DNA of 12,864 bases. Origin: JAAYWY01 sp050945275. GTDB lineage: Bacteria > Bacillota > DTU030 > DUMP01. A program made the position numbers and the translations under genes. Below the pieces are notes generated by a model. It worked only from the letters and a program-made list of their open reading frames with translations, ran no database searches and was not told where the DNA came from. Positions 1 through 6,848 of this stretch are shown in pieces. Numbering within the stretch: position 1 is the stretch's first letter; every line of letters starts with the position of its first letter. The DNA lies in contig JBMNSQ010000045.1 of assembly GCA_050945275.1 (NCBI GenBank), forward strand, positions 1 through 12,864, given 5' to 3'.

Positions 1-318
1 TTTTTCTACCAACCGAATGGCAGCATTAGCAGCCTCGTTTTTGTCTGTCTTGTTATCCACTAGAACTAACTCTACTTTTTTACCTAGCACTTCACCATGC
101 AGTTCGTTGGCCAATTCGATACCTTCCCAGGTCATTTGGCCACCGGCAGCCGAATCGCCGGTCATAGGTTCAAAGACACCGATTTTAATTACATCAGCAT
201 CAGCCTGCGGTTCACCACCAACTTCCTCTTGTTCGGCTGGTTTAGACGCACAAGCAGCTGTAAGTACAATTAGCCCAATTAACACAAAAGCCAGTAAACT
301 CGTTTTATTGTTTACCAT
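1..318 (-). CDS. ABC transporter substrate-binding lipoprotein, branched-chain amino acid type (partial, N-terminus)
   Basis: This is the first 106 codons of an extracytoplasmic solute-binding protein; the gene runs off the left edge. The N-terminus (MVNNK, then a hydrophobic stretch at residues 7-20, then LTAAC) is a lipoprotein signal peptide with the lipidated cysteine at residue 23. An acidic, proline-containing linker follows. The mature part starts with VIKIGVFEPMTGDSAAGG near residues 43-60 and continues to GIELANELHG and a KKVELVLVDNK strand. These are the opening strand and ligand-loop signatures of LivJ/Leu-Ile-Val-binding type proteins (periplasmic-binding fold type I). The ATG is preceded by GGGGGAATAAGAGG, so the likely ribosome site is the G-rich block about eight bases upstream. 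The ligand cannot be read from this fragment: amino acids are most usual, but amides and urea are also taken by this family. The upstream minus-strand genes act on amino acids and amidated compounds, which would fit. Confidence 0.88.
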   Translation of the reverse strand, partial: MVNNKTSLLAFVLIGLIVLTAACASKPAEQEEVGGEPQADADVIKIGVFEPMTGDSAAGGQMTWEGIELANELHGEVLGKKVELVLVDNKTDKNEAANAAIRLVEK

Positions 319-517
319 CCTCTTATTCCCCCTTTTAACCCGTTAATGTCTTCTTTGCTCTAATCTTAAAAACCTTTGTAACCCCTGACCTCCTTCCATC
401 GCTTCGCCGTGTACACCTGTTTATGGGCTATGGACATAGGTATATATTAGACGTCAAGACCATAATTCCTGCCCCATTAACAAAGTAGCGAGAAACATAT
501 AATTAATTTAGAAACTA

Positions 518-533
518 CTACCCAAATGGGTAG
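518..533 (-). terminator. weak hairpin downstream of threonine ammonia-lyase
   Basis: A perfect inverted repeat, CTACCC-ATTT-GGGTAG, lies 11 bases after the threonine ammonia-lyase stop. On the minus strand it is followed only by TAGTTTCTAAATTAATT, a poor U-tract. It may be a weak terminator or an mRNA-stabilising hairpin. The rest of 319-517 holds an isolated TTGACG on the minus strand (453-458) with no -10 box at normal spacing, so no promoter for the transporter gene is called. Confidence 0.35.
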
Positions 534-544
534 CATCTTGTGGT

Positions 545-1750
545 TTATAGCACTTCTACTTCGTACCCTTTAGTTATTAGTAGAGAAATCAGTGCGTCAG
601 CGTTGGCTTTATCCAATGTCTCCGATACAAATTCTACCTCAGCGTAACCCACCGCTACCCGACGCTTACTACGGTCGTGGGCAATTCCCACCACGTTGCT
701 TTGGGTTTCGGCGATGGCCGCTAGCACCTGCTGTAATTGCCCTGGTCGATCCGGAATAATCATTCTAAATTGGGCCTTGCGACCAGCCTTTACTAAGCCT
801 CGGTCAATAACCCGGGCTAAAATGTTAACATCTATGTTTGCTCCGGAAACCACGGCCACTACTTTCTTACCGGTAAAATTTAATTTCTGTTGCAAAATAG
901 CCGCCACCGATGCTGCCCCAGCCCCTTCGGCAATAACTTTGGCCCGTTCCAGCAGCATTAAAATAGCATAGGAAATCTCTTCGTCCTCAACCGTAACAAT
1001 GTCATCCACGTATTGGTTGATCAGGCTAAAGGTCAGATCACCTGGTTGTTTGACGGCAATCCCGTCAGCGATGGTAGCCACCGAACTTAGCGCCGTTACC
1101 TGACCAGCCTGAAGAGAAGCCAGCACAGAAGGTGCTCCGGCTGCCTCTACACCGATCACCTTCACGTCCGGTTTGATGGCCTTAGCAGCGACAGCAATAC
1201 CGGAAATTAATCCGCCACCGCCCACAGGCACTACAATGGCGTCTACATCCGGTAAATCCCTAATAATCTCCAACCCAATAGTCCCTTGACCGGCGATAAC
1301 ATCGGGATCGTTAAACGGATGCAAAAACATAGCCCCAGTTGTTTCTCGAAGCTCAAGGGCTTTGGCATAGGCATCGTCATAAAGAGCCCCGTAAAGTATC
1401 ACCTTGGCCCCATAGCCGCGGGTAGCAGCTACCTTGGCTAGTGGTGCCCCTGCTGGCATGACCACCGTAGCTGGAATGCTGTACAGTGTAGCTCCCAAAG
1501 CCACGCCCTGAGCATGATTGCCAGCCGAAGAAGCAATGACGCCCCGCTTCTTACCTTCGTCACCTAAAGTAGCTATCTTATTAAAGGCCCCACGAATCTT
1601 AAAACTACCCGTTTTTTGCAGGTTCTCGTTCTTTAGGTAGACATGGTTACCCGACATTTCGCTAAACGTTCGGCTATGGGTAACCTCAGTACGATGAATG
1701 ATACCATCGAGTCGCTGGGCGGCCGTCTTAATATCTTGGAGCACAACCAC
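545..1750 (-). CDS. ilvA: threonine ammonia-lyase, ACT-domain form
   Basis: A 401-residue pyridoxal-phosphate enzyme that deaminates L-threonine to 2-oxobutanoate (and serine to pyruvate), in the cytoplasm. The PLP lysine is K51 in KTGSFKIRGAFNK. SAGNHAQG at 75-82 and the phosphate-binding GGGG loop at 177-180 are typical of fold-type II threonine/serine dehydratases. SGANID at 302-307 is the cofactor-facing segment. Residues from about 325 to the end (MIIPDRPGQLQQVLAAIAE onward) form one ACT regulatory domain, giving the about 400-residue form common in Firmicutes rather than the about 510-residue two-ACT biosynthetic IlvA of E. coli. The start is GTG, with AAGGGGG eight bases upstream. It lies 64 bases after the amidohydrolase gene with no terminator between, so the two are probably co-transcribed. 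Whether it works in isoleucine synthesis or in threonine catabolism (TdcB-like) is not decided by sequence; no other ilv gene is in the window and the neighbours favour degradation. Confidence 0.93.
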   Translation of the reverse strand: MVVLQDIKTAAQRLDGIIHRTEVTHSRTFSEMSGNHVYLKNENLQKTGSFKIRGAFNKIATLGDEGKKRGVIASSAGNHAQGVALGATLYSIPATVVMPAGAPLAKVAATRGYGAKVILYGALYDDAYAKALELRETTGAMFLHPFNDPDVIAGQGTIGLEIIRDLPDVDAIVVPVGGGGLISGIAVAAKAIKPDVKVIGVEAAGAPSVLASLQAGQVTALSSVATIADGIAVKQPGDLTFSLINQYVDDIVTVEDEEISYAILMLLERAKVIAEGAGAASVAAILQQKLNFTGKKVVAVVSGANIDVNILARVIDRGLVKAGRKAQFRMIIPDRPGQLQQVLAAIAETQSNVVGIAHDRSKRRVAVGYAEVEFVSETLDKANADALISLLITKGYEVEVL

Positions 1751-1814
1751 CGCCTAACCCCCTTTTCTTTGTGAGCTCTCTTCGCCGCTAGCTTAACCTT
1801 CTCATCCTGCCACT

Positions 1815-3002
1815 CTACACCCACGGCTCCTGCCTAAACTCTTTCCACAAGGCTTCTCTAAGATCCGCTCTTGTCAAAACATCCAGCGCTGTCGCTGCCA
1901 GCGCTTTTGCACCGATAATTACAGCGCGCATGCCATCGGATCCACCCGCAGCCTGGGTAAACTCACGAGTATGGCATACCAGACTGGGCGATCCAATGGC
2001 AACGTAGGGATGAATCGATGGTACCACCTGGCTCACATTTCCCATATCCAACGATCCTACCCCTTTACCGCTCATAACCACATCCTCGTCCAGCGCTACT
2101 AAGTTAGCTAGCATAGCCTGGGCTAATGTTAAATTTGTACGGATTTCATCGAAAGAGTATTCAAAGTTACTAACGGTAAGCTCAGCACCAGTAGCCATAG
2201 CCGCCCCCCGAGCACAATTTATAACCTTGGTCAGCACTTGGTTTAAATGTCTCCTTGTGTCGGCTCGCACATAAAAACGGGCTACCGCTTCTTCAGGAAC
2301 AATGTTAGGAACTACTCCTCCATTGCTAATAATTCCGTGAATCCGAACATCCGAGCTAACATGTTCCCGCAAGGCGTTGATAGCGTTAAAGGTAAGGATC
2401 ACCGCATCGAGCGCATTTATCCCTTCCTGGGGAGAAGCAGCTGCATGGGCTGCCTGTCCACGAAAAGAAAATTCGATAGCATCCATGGCCAAAGATGGTG
2501 CCATCAGCACCGTACGACCGGAGGGATGAATCATCATAGCTGCATCAATGCCCTCAAAAGCCCCGCCAGCTGAAAGCGGCACCTTGGCTCCGTTAGTCTC
2601 CTCGGCCGGTGTTCCATAAACATGGATGCTTCCGTCAATCTCGCCAACTAGCGGCACCAAGGCTAAAGCTGCTCCCACCGCTGCTGCACCAATAATATTG
2701 TGCCCACAGCCGTGCCCAATCTCTGGTAGAGCATCGTATTCAGCAATAAAAGCTACGGCTGCTCCTTCTTTTTTTCCTGCCAACGTAGCGTGAAAAGCCG
2801 TGGGGATACCAAAATATTCCTTTTCCACCTCAAAACCGAAAGCCACTAGTTCATCAGCCAACAGGTTAGAAGCAAATACCTCTTCCCCGCCCACCTCTGG
2901 CCGAGCATGAATAGCCTGACTGATCTCTATCAAGCGATCCCATAGCCGGTCCACTTCCTGCCAAGCTCTCTTTTTTAACACCAGCTGATCCTTATCCTCC
3001 AC
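1815..3002 (-). CDS. M20 family (M20D) metallo-amidohydrolase
   Basis: A 395-residue zinc-type amidohydrolase of the M20D group, which includes AbgA/AbgB p-aminobenzoyl-glutamate hydrolase, IAA-amino acid hydrolases and PM20D2-like dipeptidases. The pattern AEYDALPEIGHGCGHN at 87-102 is very characteristic of the AbgB/PM20D2 branch. Candidate metal ligands are all present: C99 and H101 in GCGHN, E135/E136 in TPAEET, H159 in MMIHP and H344 in VCHTREFT. The dimerisation domain fits about 175-290, beginning at FSFRGQAAHAAASPQEG, and the catalytic fold returns to the C-terminal GGSDGMRAVIIGAKALAATALDVL. There is no signal peptide, so it is cytoplasmic. The GTG start has a strong AAGGAGG nine bases upstream. 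It is the first gene of a unit with threonine ammonia-lyase. The exact substrate (an N-acyl or peptide-like amide) cannot be read from the sequence. No convincing promoter was found in 3003-3190. Confidence 0.9.
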   Translation of the reverse strand: MEDKDQLVLKKRAWQEVDRLWDRLIEISQAIHARPEVGGEEVFASNLLADELVAFGFEVEKEYFGIPTAFHATLAGKKEGAAVAFIAEYDALPEIGHGCGHNIIGAAAVGAALALVPLVGEIDGSIHVYGTPAEETNGAKVPLSAGGAFEGIDAAMMIHPSGRTVLMAPSLAMDAIEFSFRGQAAHAAASPQEGINALDAVILTFNAINALREHVSSDVRIHGIISNGGVVPNIVPEEAVARFYVRADTRRHLNQVLTKVINCARGAAMATGAELTVSNFEYSFDEIRTNLTLAQAMLANLVALDEDVVMSGKGVGSLDMGNVSQVVPSIHPYVAIGSPSLVCHTREFTQAAGGSDGMRAVIIGAKALAATALDVLTRADLREALWKEFRQEPWV

Positions 3003-3194
3003 CGGGTAACGCCTCCTTATGGGTACAAAAGGAATAATACTATTACCTAATGATCGTAGATTCTTTGCTTTTGATTAAGATTCCTTACTTTCGCTTCGTT
3101 ATCCTTCCACAACATAATACTACCTGGCCAAAATAACCATTCTTGCTGCTTCGAACAATTGGGTAGAAAAAACCATTAACGTTCGTTTTTGTTC

Positions 3195-3223
3195 TTGACA
3201 CTCCACCCATCGCTTGGTAAGAT
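3195..3223 (+). promoter_or_regulatory. sigma-A type promoter of the permease leader
   Basis: A perfect -35 TTGACA (3195-3200), a 17-base spacer and a TAAGAT -10 (3218-3223, four of six consensus). Transcription would begin near 3230, about 15 bases before the guanine aptamer and about 365 bases before the permease start codon. The preceding stretch 3003-3194 holds no gene and no other signal I can support. Confidence 0.75.
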
Positions 3224-3245
3224 AAGGGCAAACAAAATAATTTAC

Positions 3246-3314
3246 CTTCATATAGTTCCGGGGATAGGGCCCGGAAGTCTCTACCAGATGGCCGCAAACC
3301 ATCTGACTATGAGG
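3246..3314 (+). ncRNA. purine riboswitch aptamer, guanine class
   Basis: Matches the purine riboswitch fold throughout. P1 is CTTCATA (3246-3252) with TATGAGG (3308-3314), containing one T-G pair. P2 is TCCGGG (3257-3262) with CCCGGA (3270-3275) around the seven-base loop GATAGGG. The J2/3 core TCTCTACC is at 3278-3285. P3 is AGATGG (3286-3291) with CCATCT (3299-3304) around CCGCAAA. J3/1 reads GACTATG. The base that pairs with the ligand (position 74 in the xpt numbering) is C3307, which specifies guanine, hypoxanthine or xanthine; a U would mean adenine. The downstream gene is a purine-base permease, which agrees. Family knowledge: guanine-class aptamers normally turn genes off. Here no terminator is adjacent; the single terminator lies after a second aptamer. 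Confidence 0.95.
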
Positions 3315-3482
3315 AAAGTGTACCTAGGGTTCCGTACACACTTGGCCGGCGCTAGGTCAGGCCTCGTTTAGTTTCGGTCCGAGTGGTACAGCCTTGCAAT
3401 GGCCAAGTATTTCTAACTTGAAATCTTAGTATATGTAAGGCACACCGAAGGGATAAAAGCCCAGGCGGGGAGGTTTCGCTCA
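3310..3482 (+). ncRNA. ykkC subtype 2 riboswitch aptamer (probably PRPP)
   Basis: Contains the hallmark ykkC blocks in order: CTAGGGTTCCG (3324-3334), GGTCCGAG (3376-3383), ACACCG (3442-3447), GGGATAAAAGCCC (3450-3462) and GGCGGGGAGGTTTC (3464-3477). P1 is TGTACC (3319-3324) with GGTACA (3385-3390). A long arm is closed by GCCTTGCA (3391-3398) and TGTAAGGC (3434-3441). A P0 helix can form between TGAGGAAA (3310-3317) and TTTCGCTCA (3474-3482), eight pairs with G3478 bulged. P0 is a feature of subtype 2 (PRPP, ppGpp), not of the guanidine-I subtype. The 3' block resembles the PRPP aptamer of Thermoanaerobacter as I remember it, and the tandem position after a guanine aptamer is known for PRPP. 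ppGpp is not excluded. The insert between TTCCG and GGTCC (about 40 bases) is longer than I expect. Confidence 0.88.
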
Positions 3483-3523
3483 CAGTCACTTAGATGCGGT
3501 CTCGCCTGGGTATATTATTTTTT
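3459..3523 (+). terminator. riboswitch-controlled intrinsic terminator
   Basis: CCCAGGCG (3460-3467) pairs perfectly with CGCCTGGG (3503-3510), followed by TATATTATTTTTT (3511-3523). Its 5' arm reuses the GCCC that closes the GGGATAAAAGCCC element of the second aptamer, and its loop contains the 3' strand of P0. A ligand-bound second aptamer would therefore block the terminator, giving an ON switch for that ligand. The mechanism is inferred from the overlapping pairings. Confidence 0.85.
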
Positions 3524-3595
3524 AAGGAGGTGAGTCTAAACAGCACTTGGATTTTACGGATAGGCTATTACAGTAAATAACCAGGAGGGACAACC

Positions 3596-4885
3596 ATGGA
3601 ACGTTTCTTCCGACTACAAGAAAAAAATACCGATGTTAAGACAGAAATAATGGCTGGAATAACAACCTTCATGACAATGGCTTATATTTTATTTGTTAAC
3701 CCAGATATCTTAAGTGCCACCGGAATGCCTTTTGGTGCCATAATGACAGCTACTGCCCTCTCAGCCGGTGTTACCACTATCTTGATGGGTTTGGTCACTA
3801 ATTATCCCTTTGCGCTGGCCAGTGGTATGGGCTTGAATGCCATGTTTGCTTTTGTTGTTGCTCCCATAGCTGGCTGGGAAGCAGCCTTAGGGGTAGTATT
3901 TATTTCTGGAATCTTATTTCTTGTTTTATCAGTCCTTGGAATCATCGATTACATTGATGCCGGTATTCCTGCTAGCCTCAAACGGGCAACAGCTGCTGGA
4001 ATTGGTCTTTTTATTGGTTTTATTGGTTTGCAAAATGCCGAAATTATTATCTCTAGTGAAGCTACCATAGTGGCCTTAGGTGATTTAAGTAAACCCGACA
4101 CTTTCTTAGCCATAATCGGACTAGTAATTATGGCCATTCTTATGGCTAAAAGAGTGAGAGGCTCCATCCTCCTTGGTATTCTTCTGACCACAGTAGTAAG
4201 CTTCTTTATGGGAATCACCTCATTTCCTACAAGTCTGGGCGACATATTTGGTTTTCCCGAAAGTGTAGCCCCCATTGCTTTCCGTTTTGATTTCCCCGGT
4301 GCACTTAAACTCGGTTTCATGACGGTATTTGCTTTTGCTTTCGTTGATATTTTCGATACATTAGGGACTTTGGTAGGTACCGGCGCTCGCGCTAACTTCC
4401 TCGATCAGGATGGACGCTTACCCAAAGTCAAAGAAGCCATGATCGTGGATGCGATAGGTACCGTTTTTGGTGCTGCCTTAGGTACCAGTACTGTTACCAC
4501 CTATGTAGAGAGTACCGCCGGTGTGACCGAAGGTGGACGCACTGGATTAACAGCTGTAGTGGTGGGTGTTCTGTTTTTGGCCTCCCTATTCTTAGCACCT
4601 CTAGTCGGTCTTGTACCTAGCGCAGCCACTGCTCCTGCTCTAATAATTGTGGGAGTACTCATGATGGGAGCAGTCACCGATATTGATTTTCAAGACTTCA
4701 CCGAGGCTTTCCCCGCTTTTGTTACTATGCTATTTATGCCCTTTGCTTACAGTATCGCTGATGGAATTGCCGCTGGCTTTCTGGCCTATCCCATTGTTAA
4801 GCTAGTAGCCGGAAAACATCGGGAAGTGCATTGGTTCACCTACGTTCTCGCACTTGTGGCTTTAGTCCACTTTGTAGCGAAATAG
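3596..4885 (+). CDS. pbuG: guanine/hypoxanthine permease, NCS2 AzgA/PbuG type
   Basis: A 429-residue polytopic membrane transporter of the NCS2 family, AzgA/PbuG/PbuO branch (COG2252 type), which imports purine bases by proton symport. The opening (MERFFRLQEKNTDVKTEIMAG, then ITTFMTMAYILFVNP) is the typical start of this branch. Further signatures are ASGMGLNAMFAF at about 81-92, FAFVDIFDTLGTLVGTGARA at about 246-265, and DAIGTVFGAALGTSTVTTYVES at about 284-305. Hydrophobic stretches fill nearly the whole length, consistent with 12-14 membrane segments. The ATG has AGGAGG seven bases upstream. It is the only plus-strand gene and is monocistronic, ending at a strong hairpin. A guanine aptamer plus a ykkC-2 aptamer in its leader support purine-base import. 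PbuG and PbuO cannot be told apart here, so the symbol is by family. Confidence 0.92.
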   Translation: MERFFRLQEKNTDVKTEIMAGITTFMTMAYILFVNPDILSATGMPFGAIMTATALSAGVTTILMGLVTNYPFALASGMGLNAMFAFVVAPIAGWEAALGVVFISGILFLVLSVLGIIDYIDAGIPASLKRATAAGIGLFIGFIGLQNAEIIISSEATIVALGDLSKPDTFLAIIGLVIMAILMAKRVRGSILLGILLTTVVSFFMGITSFPTSLGDIFGFPESVAPIAFRFDFPGALKLGFMTVFAFAFVDIFDTLGTLVGTGARANFLDQDGRLPKVKEAMIVDAIGTVFGAALGTSTVTTYVESTAGVTEGGRTGLTAVVVGVLFLASLFLAPLVGLVPSAATAPALIIVGVLMMGAVTDIDFQDFTEAFPAFVTMLFMPFAYSIADGIAAGFLAYPIVKLVAGKHREVHWFTYVLALVALVHFVAK

Positions 4886-4930
4886 CTCTTTGTCCAGGAG
4901 AATAAAATATACTTTTGCTCTTAAAGCTAA

Positions 4931-4966
4931 ATAAAGCCCTCTGGAAATAATTCCAGAGGGCTTTAT
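4931..4966. terminator. bidirectional intrinsic terminator between permease and tRNA genes
   Basis: A perfect 16-bp inverted repeat, ATAAAGCCCTCTGGAA and its complement, with a four-base ATAA loop. It sits between two convergent units. On the minus strand the tail reads GGGCTTTATTTAG; on the plus strand it reads GGGCTTTATAAGC. It should stop both transcripts, somewhat better for the tRNA direction. Confidence 0.88.
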
Positions 4967-4975
4967 AAGCATTAC

Positions 4976-5051
4976 TGGTGGACCTGAGGGGGTTCGAACC
5001 CCTGGCCTCTGCGTTGCGAACGCAGCGCTCTCCCAGCTGAGCTACAGGCCC
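4976..5051 (-). tRNA. tRNA-Ala (anticodon CGC)
   Basis: A 76-base cloverleaf with encoded CCA. The acceptor is GGGCCTG with CAGGTCC and contains the G3-U70 wobble that defines alanine tRNA. The anticodon arm is CTGCG-TTCGCAA-CGCAG, giving anticodon CGC for GCG codons. The T arm AGGGG-TTCGAAC-CCCCT is perfect and the D arm TAGCTCAGCTGGGAGAGCG is normal. The discriminator is A73. It lies 15 bases after tRNA-Asn, in the same transcript. Confidence 0.97.
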
Positions 5052-5066
5052 AGACAAATATAAAAA

Positions 5067-5141
5067 TGGCTCCTCGGGCGGGATTCGAACCTGCAACCAC
5101 CCGGTTAACAGCCGGGTGCTCTACCGTTGAGCTACCGAGGA
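5067..5141 (-). tRNA. tRNA-Asn (anticodon GTT)
   Basis: A 75-base cloverleaf with encoded CCA and discriminator G73. The acceptor TCCTCGG/CCGAGGA is perfect. The anticodon arm CCCGG-CTGTTAA-CCGGG gives anticodon GTT for asparagine. The T arm reads GCAGG-TTCGAAT-CCCGC, so its third pair is A51-C63, a mismatch where a Watson-Crick pair is expected. The rest of the fold is normal and I take it as functional. Confidence 0.96.
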
Positions 5142-5157
5142 ATGCCTTACAAAATAC

Positions 5158-5186
5158 ATTATAGCGCACTACTTGGTTCTTGTCAA
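5158..5186 (-). promoter_or_regulatory. consensus sigma-A promoter for the tRNA genes
   Basis: On the minus strand TTGACA (5181-5186), exactly 17 bases, then TATAAT (5158-5163): a full match to consensus. The start point would be about ten bases before tRNA-Asn, as expected for a strong stable-RNA promoter. Region 5187-5303 between this and the lysS stop shows no clear terminator. Confidence 0.93.
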
Positions 5187-5303
5187 CACGCACCCTAGAC
5201 TGGCCAAACTATGTTTTATGTCACTCCAACCGCAGTAAACATTGTTAGATCCTTCCTTCGCTCCCTCCGCTTAGCTCTGGGCAGGCTGGACAAGCTGGAG
5301 TTG

Positions 5304-6785
5304 TTATTCTTTGGGACGCATAGTCGGAAACAAGATAACATCGCGGATCGAAGCCGAATCAGTAAGTAACATTACTAACCGGTCGATGCCGATGCCTAGT
5401 CCACCCGTGGGCGGCAATCCATATTCTAGTGCCGTGAGAAAGTCTTCGTCTAAGGGATGGGCCTCATCATCGCCCGCTTCTTTTTGTTTCATTTGCTCTT
5501 CGAAGCGGTAACGCTGGTCAATGGGGTCATTGAGCTCAGAGAAACCGTTGGCCATCTCGCGACCGAAAATAAACGGTTCGAAACGGGCCGTAAACTCAGG
5601 ATCGTCCACTTTGCGCTTAGAAAGCGGCGATATTTCTACCGGGTAGTCGATAATAAATGTAGGTTGAATTAAATTGGGTTCCACCGCAGCATCAAACACT
5701 TCGTTTAATACCTGAGCCCAACTGGCATCGGACGGTACATCAAAGCCGCGTTCGCGAGCCCCCTGACGCGCTTCCTCGGCTGTTTTTAGTGTAGTAAAAT
5801 CGAGACCGCTATGTTCTTTTACTGCGTCGAGCATGGTAATGCGCGGCCACGGCGGGGTAAGATCGAGATCTACTCCTTGGTACTTAATCTTCATAGAACC
5901 CGTTACCTCAAGCGCAGCCCCAGCAATGATCTCTTCAGTAATGCGCATCATCTCATCACCATCGGCGTACGCCTGGTAACATTCCATGGCCGTGTATTCT
6001 GGATTATGTTTAGTACTAACACCTTCGTTGCGGAAGTTGCGGTTGATCTCGAACACTTTTTCAAACCCACCTACAATCAAACGCTTCAGGTATAATTCCG
6101 GGGCGATTCTAAGATAAAGCTGCATGTCCAAGGCATTGTGATAAGTAACAAACGGACGGGCGTTAGCTCCGCCGGCAATGGGATTTAGCATAGGCGTCTC
6201 CACTTCTAAGAAGCCATGCTTGGTCATGTAATCACGGATAAACTGAATAATGCGTGAGCGAGTAACAAAAACCTGGCGTACATCTGGGTTCACCATAAGA
6301 TCAACGTAGCGCTGCCGATATCTAATGTCTACGTCCTTTAATCCGTGCCATTTGTCTGGCAGGGGGCGCAAAGTCTTTGTAAGAAGTGTATAGGTCGCAA
6401 CTTCTACTGTAACTTCTCCGCGGTGAGTCTTAAACACCTTTCCCTCGACCCCAATAATGTCCCCCAGATCCAATTCTTTGAATTGCTCATATCCTTCTTC
6501 GCCCAAGTTATTAATGCGAGCATATATTTGGGTCAGGCCAGTCGCATCTTGAACATGAGCAAAGGAGACCTTGCCGTGTTGTCGTTTAGACATAATACGA
6601 CCGGCAATACGCACAGTCTCCCCTTCCAGGGTATCAAAATCATTATGGATATCCCGAGCACGATGGGTAAAGTCATAACGATGGATCTTAAAGGGGTCTT
6701 GTCCATGAGATCGGAGTTCTTCTAGCTTTTTACGTCTAACTGCTAGTTCACTACTGGGATCAAGCCTGTCTACTTCCGTTGGCAT
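5304..6785 (-). CDS. lysS: lysine--tRNA ligase, class II
   Basis: A 493-residue class II lysyl-tRNA synthetase of normal bacterial length; it charges tRNA-Lys in the cytoplasm. The N-terminal OB-fold anticodon-binding domain covers about 56-140 (VRIAGRIMSKRQHGKVSFAHVQD onward). Motif 1 lies near 170-202 (SRIIQFIRDYMTKHGFLEVETPML). Motif 2 is FEINRNFRNEG at 245-255 followed by HNPEYTAMECYQAYADGDEMM. The EPFIFGREMANGFSELNDPIDQ segment at 403-424 is typical of LysRS. Motif 3 is GGLGIGIDRLVMLL at 461-474. The ATG has AAGGAGG six bases upstream. It lies 63 bases after greA, and the two form an operon. The intergenic hairpin GCCCAGG/CCTGGGC (6808-6826) lacks a U-tract and is not a terminator. No clear terminator follows the stop, so some read-through into the downstream tRNA pair is possible. 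Confidence 0.98.
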   Translation of the reverse strand: MPTEVDRLDPSSELAVRRKKLEELRSHGQDPFKIHRYDFTHRARDIHNDFDTLEGETVRIAGRIMSKRQHGKVSFAHVQDATGLTQIYARINNLGEEGYEQFKELDLGDIIGVEGKVFKTHRGEVTVEVATYTLLTKTLRPLPDKWHGLKDVDIRYRQRYVDLMVNPDVRQVFVTRSRIIQFIRDYMTKHGFLEVETPMLNPIAGGANARPFVTYHNALDMQLYLRIAPELYLKRLIVGGFEKVFEINRNFRNEGVSTKHNPEYTAMECYQAYADGDEMMRITEEIIAGAALEVTGSMKIKYQGVDLDLTPPWPRITMLDAVKEHSGLDFTTLKTAEEARQGARERGFDVPSDASWAQVLNEVFDAAVEPNLIQPTFIIDYPVEISPLSKRKVDDPEFTARFEPFIFGREMANGFSELNDPIDQRYRFEEQMKQKEAGDDEAHPLDEDFLTALEYGLPPTGGLGIGIDRLVMLLTDSASIRDVILFPTMRPKE

Positions 6786-6848
6786 TATGGTCCTCCTTCA
6801 TACAAGTGCCCAGGATTCCCCTGGGCTAATTTCTAACATCCATTAATC

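Noticed and set aside
17..346. Open frame on the plus strand
   Set aside because: It is antisense to the lipoprotein gene, which has a signal peptide, lipobox and family motifs.
453..480. TTGACG on the minus strand as a promoter for the transporter gene
   Set aside because: No -10 box at 15-19 bases; the nearby TATATA lies too close.
1751..1814. T-box or other leader ahead of threonine ammonia-lyase
   Set aside because: The gap is 64 bases, with no specifier structure or AGGGTGG-type T-box sequence.
3085..3371. Short open frames in the permease leader
   Set aside because: They overlap a promoter and two riboswitch aptamers and have no ribosome sites.
4836..5193. Open frames across the tRNA region
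   Set aside because: They run through two complete tRNA genes and a terminator; chance frames.
6808..6826. Hairpin between greA and lysS as a terminator
   Set aside because: A seven-pair stem but no U-tract on the minus strand; it sits just before the lysS ribosome site inside an operon.
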